The notes beneath the pieces were generated by a model. The model searched no databases. It was given only the letters and a program-made list of their open reading frames with translations, and had not been told where the DNA came from. This document shows positions 44,961 through 54,109 of a stretch of DNA of 64,000 nt, piece after piece. Positions within the stretch are counted from its first letter, which is position 1. Each line of letters opens with the position of its first letter. This DNA is from Ascidiaceihabitans donghaensis (lineage in GTDB: Bacteria; Pseudomonadota; Alphaproteobacteria; Rhodobacterales; Rhodobacteraceae). A program made the translations under genes and the position numbers. The DNA is taken from the NCBI RefSeq assembly GCF_900302465.1, contig NZ_OMOR01000001.1, positions 2,046,001 to 2,110,000 of the forward strand. The letters run 5' to 3'.

Positions 44961-47008
44961 CCGCGACGCCTGCGTCTGCGCCCACCGGAGTCGCCGCCGT
45001 CCGCGCCTCCGCCGCCTGTGTTGAAGGTTTGCGTCGGAAGGGTGACAATCGAATTCAGGATCGGGAACGGTTCTACCGAATTGGGAATGGCCGAGGCATT
45101 TACGAAATGCTCCTGAAAACGTGGTTCAATCGCGGTCTCGATTTTGTGGATGGCTTTTACGGTGGCCTCGATCTCGCCGCGAGCCTCGCGGTTCAGCAGC
45201 GCAATGCGCGCACCAGTGCCCGCCGCATTGCCTGCGGACGTGACCTTGTCCAAAGGCGCATCCGGGATCATGCCCAGGATCATCGCGTGTTTTGGGGAAA
45301 TATGTGCGCCAAAAGCCCCCGCAAGGACCACACGGTCCACGGCCTCGACTTCAAACTTGTCCATCAGCAACCGTGCACCTGAATACAACGCGGCCTTCGC
45401 CATTTGAATTTCGCGGATGTCGCGGTTTGTAACCGTGATCTTTGGTCCACCTTTCGCCGTGCCGTCATAAACAAGATAGGAATAGGTGCGCCCGTCCAGA
45501 AAACAGTTGGGCGATCCGGTTTGTTCGGGCGATCCGATCAGGCCCGGGGCATCGACAATGCCCGCGATGCGCATTTCGGCGACCATCTCGATGATGCCTG
45601 ACCCGCAAATGCCGGTCACGCCGGTTGTGGCGATGGCCTCGTCAAAGCCGTCCTCGTCCGACCAGACCTCGGATCCGATCACGCGAAAACGCGGGACCTT
45701 TGTGGCGGGGTCAATCTCGACGCGTTCAATGGCACCGGGGGCCGCGCGCTGGCCAGAACTGATTTGTGCCCCTTCAAAGGCCGGTCCCGTGGGCGATGAA
45801 CACGCCAGAACCTTTTCAGTGTTGCCCAACAAGATTTCGGCATTGGTGCCAACATCCACAACCAAAACCAGATCTTTGGATTTGTCCGGCGCCTCGGACA
45901 ACGCAACGGCTGCCGCATCCGCACCAACATGGCCCGCGATGCAGGGCAACAGATAAACACGGGCGGAGGGGTGAATGTTCAGATCCAGATCATCGGCGCG
46001 CAAACGCAGCGCATCAGACGTGCCCAAAGCAAACGGGGCCTGGCCCAATTCAAACGGGTCAATGCCCAGAAACAAGTGGTGCATCACCGGATTGCAAACA
46101 AACACCGCATCCACGATCAGGGCTTTGTCGATTTCGGCTTCGATGCTGATCTGGGTGAACAGCGCATTCATACCTTCACGCACAGCACGCGTCATCTCGT
46201 CAGAACCGCCCGCGTTCATCATGGAATAGCTGACACGGCTCATCAGGTCTTCGCCAAATCGGATCTGCGGGTTCATAATGCCACTGGACGCAACAACGTC
46301 ACCGGTTTGCAAATCACACAAATGGGCCGCGATGGTGGTCGATCCAAGATCAACCGCCAACCCGTACACCGTGCCCTCATAGTAGCCTGGCCAGATATGC
46401 ATGATGCGTGGCGCGTTTTCGTCATCGCCCAAATGCACAGCGACAGTCACTTTCCACGCCCCTTTGCGCAAAACCGGCTGCATGGATTGCAAAATGTGCA
46501 AGTCGGCATGCACATTGTCCAATGCCCACTGATCCTTCAAGGCCATGCGCAATCGTTCCAGATCGCCCGACGGGTCATGCATGTCGGGTTCTTGCACTTC
46601 AACGTAGTACAGCTTGGTGGACGGGTTCATGACAATGTCACGCGCTTCCGCCCGTTTGCGAACGACTTGTTTGTGGACCTGACTTTCGGGGGGCACGTCG
46701 ATAACAATGTCACCCTGCACCGTGGCCTGACATCCAAGACGGCGGCCATCGATCAAACCGCGCTTGTCCTTGTAGCGTTGCTCGACAGAATTCCACTCGC
46801 TTAACGCGTCATCTTCTACAGTCACACCGTGTTTGGAAAATTCACCATAGCTTGGGGTGATCTGACATTTTGAACAAATGCCGCGTCCGCCACATACACT
46901 GTCCAAGTCCACGCCCAACTGACGTGCTGCGGTCAAAATGGGGGTCCCACTGGGAAAATGGCCACGCTTGCCCGATGGGGTAAAGACAACAAGAGGATCA
47001 GTGCTCAT
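44957..47008 (-). CDS. Ferredoxin-ASKHA corrinoid-protein reductive activase (RamA/DUF4445 type)
   Basis: This protein of about 683 residues has an N-terminal plant-type 2Fe-2S ferredoxin domain (CGGRGICSKC and a later cysteine in LGCQATV, within residues about 37-95), a linker, and a C-terminal ASKHA nucleotide-binding domain. The ASKHA domain shows VDLGSTTIAAHL at about residue 216, VDVGTNAEILLG, and GSGIIEMVAEM. Such proteins use ATP to reduce inactive Co(II) corrinoids to Co(I) for methyltransferase systems. The corrinoid partner is not in the window. It ends in an RRRRRG tail, and the methyltransferase gene follows with an ATGA overlap. Confidence 0.88.
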   Translation of the reverse strand: MSTDPLVVFTPSGKRGHFPSGTPILTAARQLGVDLDSVCGGRGICSKCQITPSYGEFSKHGVTVEDDALSEWNSVEQRYKDKRGLIDGRRLGCQATVQGDIVIDVPPESQVHKQVVRKRAEARDIVMNPSTKLYYVEVQEPDMHDPSGDLERLRMALKDQWALDNVHADLHILQSMQPVLRKGAWKVTVAVHLGDDENAPRIMHIWPGYYEGTVYGLAVDLGSTTIAAHLCDLQTGDVVASSGIMNPQIRFGEDLMSRVSYSMMNAGGSDEMTRAVREGMNALFTQISIEAEIDKALIVDAVFVCNPVMHHLFLGIDPFELGQAPFALGTSDALRLRADDLDLNIHPSARVYLLPCIAGHVGADAAAVALSEAPDKSKDLVLVVDVGTNAEILLGNTEKVLACSSPTGPAFEGAQISSGQRAAPGAIERVEIDPATKVPRFRVIGSEVWSDEDGFDEAIATTGVTGICGSGIIEMVAEMRIAGIVDAPGLIGSPEQTGSPNCFLDGRTYSYLVYDGTAKGGPKITVTNRDIREIQMAKAALYSGARLLMDKFEVEAVDRVVLAGAFGAHISPKHAMILGMIPDAPLDKVTSAGNAAGTGARIALLNREARGEIEATVKAIHKIETAIEPRFQEHFVNASAIPNSVEPFPILNSIVTLPTQTFNTGGGGADGGDSGGRRRRRRG

Positions 47009-47137
47009 TTTCAACGCCTAAAAGTTATTTTCCCAAAGCATAGATCGGCCCACACAAAGCGAAAGCCTATCAGCGGCAAAATCCATTCCGATGGCGTCAT
47101 AAATCTTCATAAACTTCATGAAGATACCGTTTCTTTT

Positions 47138-47187
47138 CGCCAAAAATATCCCGGGGGACGCCCGCGGGGCGGGGGGCAGCGCCCCCT
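47138..47187 (-). terminator. GC-rich hairpin and A/T tract downstream of the ureohydrolase gene
   Basis: GGGGGC (47172-47177) pairs with GCCCCC (47181-47186). On the minus strand a second GC-rich stretch and ATATTTTTGG follow. This combination of a GC palindrome with ATATTTTTGG recurs downstream of genes in Rhodobacteraceae. It should end the transcript of the gene at 47203. Confidence 0.5.
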
Positions 47188-47202
47188 TCTGGTCGCTGTG
47201 CG

Positions 47203-48168
47203 TCAACGGGTTTTGTGAAAGATAAACCCAAGCAGGTTTAACAAAAGCTGGGCGGCCAGAATGGACGTAGACCCGGTAGGGTCGTAATCCGGTGCCACTT
47301 CCACCAGATCAATACCCACAATGTCATGATTTCGAACCACCTGTTGCAGCAATTCCAAAACCTCGTAGTACAAGAAACCGCCATGGCTGGGTGTGCCGGT
47401 GCCCGGCGCGATAGAGGGGCAAAACGCGTCAATATCGATCGTGATGTAAAGGCGGGCGCCGGCGGGAATACGGGCGGCCAATTGCAATGCGCCCAATGCA
47501 CGGGCCTGTCGCACAGACAAAATATCAGACCCCATGGCACGCGCATCATCGTAGCCTTCTTTGGCCGTAGAGCTGACATTGCGAATACCAACTTGGGTCA
47601 GACCCGTGACATAGGGCTGCTCTGCCGCGCGGCGCATCGGGTTGCCGTGGCCGTGCCGCACCCCGTGGCGTTCGTCGACAAAATCAAGATGCGCGTCGAT
47701 TTGCAGGATATGGATGTCACCCCCGTTATATTCGGGGCCGTCATAGGCGCGAATACAGGGGATGTTGATTGAATGATCGCCACCAATCGTAACGGGCAGG
47801 GCGCCTGCTTTCAAAGCGGCGCGCACACCTGTTTCGATGTTGGCATGGCTGCGGTCCGTGTCGGTGTGGACAATATCGGCATCCCCCATATCCACGATGC
47901 GCACAGAGGCTGGCAAATAGGTGGCGTCGTCTTCATGATCGTAAGCGCCTGCATGACCGAAGCTGAACAGCGTTGAAGCTTCGCGCACACCACGCGGCCC
48001 GAAACGCGCGCCACTGCGAAACTGGGTGCCTGCATCAAAAGGCGCACCCAATATTGCCACATCAGCATCGATTGCATCCCAATCCGCCACAAAGGGGCGC
48101 TTTCCAAACGTAGAAATGCCGACAAATGGCAAATCAAGCCGTCCGCTCTCGTATCCATGTCCGCTCAT
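47203..48168 (-). CDS. speB: Agmatinase-like ureohydrolase
   Basis: This 321-residue binuclear-manganese ureohydrolase of the arginase/agmatinase family has GGDHSINIPC, QIDAHLDFVD and IDIDAFCPSIAPGTGTPSHGG as its metal-binding motifs, at about residues 125-135, 150-160 and 220-241. It releases urea from agmatine, or possibly from guanidinobutyrate or another guanidino compound; sequence alone does not decide. I start at 48168, where AGGAGA lies 6 bp upstream. The product putrescine would enter polyamine synthesis. Confidence 0.9.
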   Translation of the reverse strand: MSGHGYESGRLDLPFVGISTFGKRPFVADWDAIDADVAILGAPFDAGTQFRSGARFGPRGVREASTLFSFGHAGAYDHEDDATYLPASVRIVDMGDADIVHTDTDRSHANIETGVRAALKAGALPVTIGGDHSINIPCIRAYDGPEYNGGDIHILQIDAHLDFVDERHGVRHGHGNPMRRAAEQPYVTGLTQVGIRNVSSTAKEGYDDARAMGSDILSVRQARALGALQLAARIPAGARLYITIDIDAFCPSIAPGTGTPSHGGFLYYEVLELLQQVVRNHDIVGIDLVEVAPDYDPTGSTSILAAQLLLNLLGFIFHKTR

Positions 48169-48266
48169 CTCGGTCTCCTGTCTGGCGCGATTACGCCCAG
48201 CTTTGCGCCAAGCGGCGTCTTGATGCAATCTTCCCTTTGCCCCTTTTCATTCATCCCAACCCATGA

Positions 48267-49757
<1,491 letters not shown>

Positions 49758-49797
49758 TTTTACAAATCACTAAGATACAAACTTAAGGTAAACCACC

Positions 49798-50961
49798 ATG
49801 ACCCCCGGCGCCCGCGTCTCTGCTGCGATTGAAATTTTGGATATGATCGCGGAAGGAACCCCTGTGGAACGGGCCCTGACGAATTGGGCACGGGGATCAC
49901 GGTTTGCCGGGTCCAAGGATCGTGCGGCAGTACGGGACCATGTTTTTGACGTGCAGCGCAATTTGGCAAGCGACAGGGTGCGCGGCGGCGGGGCATCAGG
50001 GCGGCAGTTGATGCTGGGCCGGTTGCGCGCACAAAACGCGGATCTTGATCAGATTTTTAATGCTGCAGGCCACGCCCCGTCACCTCTAAGCGACGCAGAA
50101 CGCGCGGCCGGTCAAACCCCCGAAGCCCAAAGCGATCAGTGGAACCTGCCCGAATGGCTCATTCCGGAATTTGAGTGGTCCTTGGGCGACAGGGCCGAAG
50201 CCGCGGCGCATCAATTGCAAAACCGTGCGCCCATCACTTTGCGTGTGAATGTTGCACGCACCACGCCGTCTGATGTCGCTGCTGAATTGGCAATTGAGGG
50301 CATTGAAACCCAGCCGAACCCGGTCTGCGACACGGCATTGACCATCACCGAAGGCCCGCGAAAGCTGCGCAATTCACAGCCCTATTTGCACGGGATGGTC
50401 GAACTTCAAGACGCGGCGAGCCAAGCGATTGCAAGCAATGTGCAAGGGTCGTCCCTGAAAGTTCTGGACTACTGTGCGGGTGGCGGTGGTAAAGCCTTGG
50501 CGCTTGCGGCTCTTGGGCATCAGGTCACAGCCCATGATCTGAATGTTGCGCGAATGTCTGATCTGCCAGACCGTGCAGTTCGCGCAGGGGTACAGATTAT
50601 GGTGGAAACGCCAGATACGCTTTCGCCCGATGCAGTGTTCGATGTTGTTTTGTGCGACGCGCCTTGTTCGGGCAGCGGTGCATGGCGGCGCAGCCCCGCT
50701 GGCAAATGGACTTTGACGCAGGATGCTTTGTCAGGGCTGACAAAAACCCAAGATGAGATTCTGGACCAAGCCCAACAGCATGTGGCACCGGGCGGGCAGT
50801 TGGTCTTTGCGACATGTTCGGTTTTGCGCTGCGAAAACGAAGATAGGGCAGACGCCTTTGTGGCGCGAAATCCGGTATGGAACTGCACCGATCAGACGCG
50901 CATTAGCGTCAGCGATGCCTCAGATGGGTTCTTTCACGCGACATTTTCCAAGCTAGTCTAA
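49798..50961 (+). CDS. RsmB/NOP-family RNA cytosine-C5 methyltransferase
   Basis: This 387-residue methyltransferase has an N-terminal NusB-like region and a C-terminal catalytic domain. The SAM-binding motif is VLDYCAGGGGKALAL (about residues 222-236). DAPCSGSGAWRRSP supplies the first catalytic cysteine and FATCSVLRCENEDRAD the second. Family members methylate C967 of 16S rRNA (RsmB) or other rRNA cytosines. The shorter N-terminus makes the exact target uncertain. Confidence 0.9.
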   Translation: MTPGARVSAAIEILDMIAEGTPVERALTNWARGSRFAGSKDRAAVRDHVFDVQRNLASDRVRGGGASGRQLMLGRLRAQNADLDQIFNAAGHAPSPLSDAERAAGQTPEAQSDQWNLPEWLIPEFEWSLGDRAEAAAHQLQNRAPITLRVNVARTTPSDVAAELAIEGIETQPNPVCDTALTITEGPRKLRNSQPYLHGMVELQDAASQAIASNVQGSSLKVLDYCAGGGGKALALAALGHQVTAHDLNVARMSDLPDRAVRAGVQIMVETPDTLSPDAVFDVVLCDAPCSGSGAWRRSPAGKWTLTQDALSGLTKTQDEILDQAQQHVAPGGQLVFATCSVLRCENEDRADAFVARNPVWNCTDQTRISVSDASDGFFHATFSKLV

Positions 50962-51028
50962 CCTCACAGTAACAATTGCGGCAAATCAGCGTCTGCTCTG
51001 GCCCGAATGGCGAAGACCAATGGACCGG

Positions 51029-51044
51029 TTAAGACCCGATTAAC
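51029..51044 (+). promoter_or_regulatory. CtrA binding box upstream of cckA
   Basis: The site is TTAA (51029-51032), a 7-bp spacer, then TTAAC (51040-51044), an exact match to the alphaproteobacterial CtrA consensus TTAA-N7-TTAAC. The flanks extend it to a GGTTAA...TTAACC palindrome. It lies 82-97 bp upstream of the cckA start. Confidence 0.75.
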
Positions 51045-51125
51045 CGTTTCTGCGCGACAAATGCAGGAACGATTCGACCAATGTGAGGGCATCCTTTGTA
51101 CGACAGCACACTGACGACAGGATCT

Positions 51126-53399
51126 ATGAGCAAGTTCTCTGAAAGTGCCAAAGGCCGGTTGCGCAGCCTTTTGGTCGCGTCTGTGTTGCTTGGGGCGATG
51201 GGTGTTTTGGCGCCATTGGGCCGCATCCAGCTTGGGCTGGTCACGGCATCAGCCACTTTGGCGGTGGTGGGCATCGTGATGTTCGCCTTATCCTTCAAGC
51301 GGCAACGATCGCGCAAGTCGGCCTATGGAACGATTGCGGACTTTATCGAAAAAGACGCATCACCCAGTTTTGTAGTCTGTCCAGACGGAGAAGTGCGCAG
51401 CATAAATGAAGCCGGGCGTAAGCAGTTCGGGGCTGTAGAAGGCGAAACACTTGCCGGGACCCTCCGTAATACATTTGCAAATCCCGGCGGTATTCTTTTT
51501 CGTCTCAAGGCTTTGGCCGAAGCCAATGGGGCCGCGCGAGAAGATATAGTGACCCGCAAAGGCCATGTGCGCCTGTCTGTGCATCAAATGGGCACCGATG
51601 CGTTTTTGTGGCGCATGGAGGATGTGCCCGAACCAGCAGCAGGCCGTGGCAGCGACGGTCCGCTTTTGCCAATGCTTATGATAGGTCGAAGCAACGCAAT
51701 TTTATTCATGAACGATGCCGCACGCCGTTTGGTCGGACAACGCGTCAAATCCCTGAATGATCTGATAGGCGAAACGCCACTGACCCTTGGGACCCCGGCG
51801 GTATTGACGACTGGGTCTGGCCCCGTCGATGTGCAATTTGCCTGTGTGGAAGCTGGCGCGGGACGTCGCGCTTTGTATATTTTACCCGTTGCAGATGCCT
51901 CTCAGAATGACCCATTATGGTCATCCTTTGAAGCTTTGCCAGTGCCACTTTTGCGGGTGGCAGCCGACGGGCAAGTCCGCGCTTTTAACAAGACTGCCTA
52001 TGCTTTGATTGGGGTCGGTTTGGATGAAGACGTCCACCTGTCGGAGCTGATGGAAGGGTTGGGACGCCCGATTTCAGACTGGTTGTCGGAAACATTATCA
52101 GGCCGTGCGGTGCAACATTCCGAATTTTTGCGTCTGAAGCGTGCTGACAAGGAAATGTTTGTTCAAGTCGCTTTGAACCGTGTCACCGAAGATGGTGAGG
52201 CTTCGTTGATTGCTGTTTTGACGGATGCCACCGAACTTAAGACTTTGGAAGCGCAATTCGTGCAAAGCCAGAAAATGCAAGCCATCGGACAATTGGCCGG
52301 TGGCGTGGCGCATGATTTCAACAACCTTCTGACTGCGATTTCCGGGCATTGCGATTTGTTGCTTTTGCGCCATGACCAAGGCGACGCCGACTATAGCGAC
52401 CTTATTCAGATCAATCAGAATGCCAATCGTGCTGCAGCCTTGGTTGGGCAGTTGTTGGCGTTCTCGCGCAAACAAACCTTGCGGCCCGAAGTGTTGGATA
52501 TGCGCGACACTCTGGCAGATCTCACCCATCTTTTGAACCGCTTGGTGGGGGAAACAGTGACCCTGACCCTAAGCCACGATCCGGTGCTGCAATCCATCCG
52601 TGCTGACAAACGCCAGTTGGAACAGGTGCTTATGAACCTTGTGGTCAACGCGCGCGACGCAATGCCAGACGGCGGAGAAATTCGTATCGTCACTGAATGC
52701 GAAACGCTAACGCAACCGCTGGATCGCGGGCAGGTCAGTGTGCCAGCGGGATCCTATGTAACTGTTCGCGTCAATGATGAAGGCGTCGGTATCGCACCAG
52801 ACAAGCTGCAAAAAGTGTTTGAGCCGTTTTTCACAACCAAACGAACAGGGGAAGGTACGGGATTGGGCCTGTCCACGGCGTACGGCATCGTCAAACAAAC
52901 AGGCGGGTATATTTTTGTCGATAGCAAGTTGGGCGAGGGCACGTGCTTTACCCTTTATTTCCCTGTGCTTGACGCAGTCGTACCCAAACCCGAAGTGGCG
53001 CGCCGCGCAAAACCCAAAGAGGTGCCAAATCACGGCGATGGTGTCATTCTGCTGGTAGAAGACGAAGCCCCTGTGCGCGCCTTTGCCAGCCGTGCGTTGC
53101 GCTTGCGCGGCTATACAGTCCTAGAGGCCGATTCCGCCGAAACGGCATTGAAGACATTGGAAGACCAGTCATTGAATGTCGATTTGTTCGTGACGGATGT
53201 TGTGATGCCGGGCAAGGATGGTCCAAGTTGGGTCCGTGAAGCCTTGCAAGACCGCCCCGATGTGCGTGTTGTCTTTGTATCCGGTTATGCTGAGGACAAA
53301 TTCAGCGATGCCAAAAACAAAATTCCCAACTCAGTGTTCTTGCCCAAACCGTTTTCGCTAAACGATTTGACGGAAACGGTGCATCGCCAATTGCACTAG
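51126..53399 (+). CDS. cckA: Hybrid histidine kinase/response regulator CckA
   Basis: This protein of about 757 residues is the kinase that feeds phosphate via ChpT to CtrA in the alphaproteobacterial cell-cycle and motility relay. Two N-terminal membrane helices (about residues 14-34 and 40-58) are followed by two PAS-like regions. The DHp domain carries the phosphorylated His396 in GGVAHDFNNLLTAISG. The ATPase has NLVVNARDAM and GTGLGLST. The receiver domain carries Asp691 in TDVVMPGKDG. The QSQKMQAIGQLAGGVAHDFNN block is diagnostic of CckA. ATG 51126 is preferred to the TTG at 51096. A CtrA box in the promoter suggests feedback. Confidence 0.93.
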   Translation: MSKFSESAKGRLRSLLVASVLLGAMGVLAPLGRIQLGLVTASATLAVVGIVMFALSFKRQRSRKSAYGTIADFIEKDASPSFVVCPDGEVRSINEAGRKQFGAVEGETLAGTLRNTFANPGGILFRLKALAEANGAAREDIVTRKGHVRLSVHQMGTDAFLWRMEDVPEPAAGRGSDGPLLPMLMIGRSNAILFMNDAARRLVGQRVKSLNDLIGETPLTLGTPAVLTTGSGPVDVQFACVEAGAGRRALYILPVADASQNDPLWSSFEALPVPLLRVAADGQVRAFNKTAYALIGVGLDEDVHLSELMEGLGRPISDWLSETLSGRAVQHSEFLRLKRADKEMFVQVALNRVTEDGEASLIAVLTDATELKTLEAQFVQSQKMQAIGQLAGGVAHDFNNLLTAISGHCDLLLLRHDQGDADYSDLIQINQNANRAAALVGQLLAFSRKQTLRPEVLDMRDTLADLTHLLNRLVGETVTLTLSHDPVLQSIRADKRQLEQVLMNLVVNARDAMPDGGEIRIVTECETLTQPLDRGQVSVPAGSYVTVRVNDEGVGIAPDKLQKVFEPFFTTKRTGEGTGLGLSTAYGIVKQTGGYIFVDSKLGEGTCFTLYFPVLDAVVPKPEVARRAKPKEVPNHGDGVILLVEDEAPVRAFASRALRLRGYTVLEADSAETALKTLEDQSLNVDLFVTDVVMPGKDGPSWVREALQDRPDVRVVFVSGYAEDKFSDAKNKIPNSVFLPKPFSLNDLTETVHRQLH

Positions 53400-53441
53400 C
53401 AATTTCAGGGTATCAAAGACGCCAAATACCTGCATTTTCCA

Positions 53442-54035
53442 TCAAGAAATGCTGTTATACAGTGCAAATTCAGCATCGAATTTACGCTTGAACCGCATTT
53501 CCACATCGGCAGACAGGTCTTGAGGCACCGCAGGCGACACGTTTTCGCGCGCAAGATCAAAAGTCACCCCAAGACGGTTGGTCAAAAAGTCTTGCAGCTT
53601 GGGCTGGTCTTCATATTTGAACAAATGCGTGATGCCAGTGCCATTTGGTTGCGCTTCCAGAAATTTCGACTGCGCCCCAACATCGGCAAATCCCGGTTTG
53701 TTGCCTTTCATATAGGCCAAAACGAAATCGTCAAAGCTGATCCCATGCGTTGCATTGGGTTTGCCTTTCATGAAGTCACGTTGGCGGTAGCGCCACCAAC
53801 TGCCCAACCAGCTGACAGGTTCGCGCATCACAGCCATCAGTTCCAGTTCAACATCACATACCTTTAAAAACATCGGCCGCACAAAACGGTTGTAGCGATA
53901 AACCGGCGCATGTTTCAGCATCGGTGGCTCAGAAATCACCATATCCGCACGCCCGCGCAATGCCGTCTCGTAAGCTGTCGTTCCCGTTTTAGGAACAGAT
54001 AGAAACGCCAAGCGTTCTTTGAAAAATATCAACAT
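53442..54035 (-). CDS. Sulfotransferase family protein
   Basis: This 197-residue protein has the PAPS-binding 5'-phosphosulfate loop LSVPKTGTTAYETAL (about residues 12-26). The 3'-phosphate motif MREPVSWLGSWWRYR (about residues 69-83) is also visible. It would transfer sulfate from PAPS to a hydroxyl or amino group of a sugar, lipid or small molecule. It is shorter than most family members but ends at a natural stop. It is convergent with cckA, and no PAPS synthesis gene is nearby. Confidence 0.8.
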   Translation of the reverse strand: MLIFFKERLAFLSVPKTGTTAYETALRGRADMVISEPPMLKHAPVYRYNRFVRPMFLKVCDVELELMAVMREPVSWLGSWWRYRQRDFMKGKPNATHGISFDDFVLAYMKGNKPGFADVGAQSKFLEAQPNGTGITHLFKYEDQPKLQDFLTNRLGVTFDLARENVSPAVPQDLSADVEMRFKRKFDAEFALYNSIS

Positions 54036-54109
54036 CGGGGACCTATTTGCGGCACGTGATCAGTGGCGTGCAACATTGCCTGCTTGGCCCTGTAACGCAA
54101 TCTTTTGTT

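Noticed and set aside
45929-46804. Long plus-strand open frame opposite the corrinoid activase
   Set aside because: It lies fully within a well-supported gene on the other strand, has shadow-like composition and no motif.
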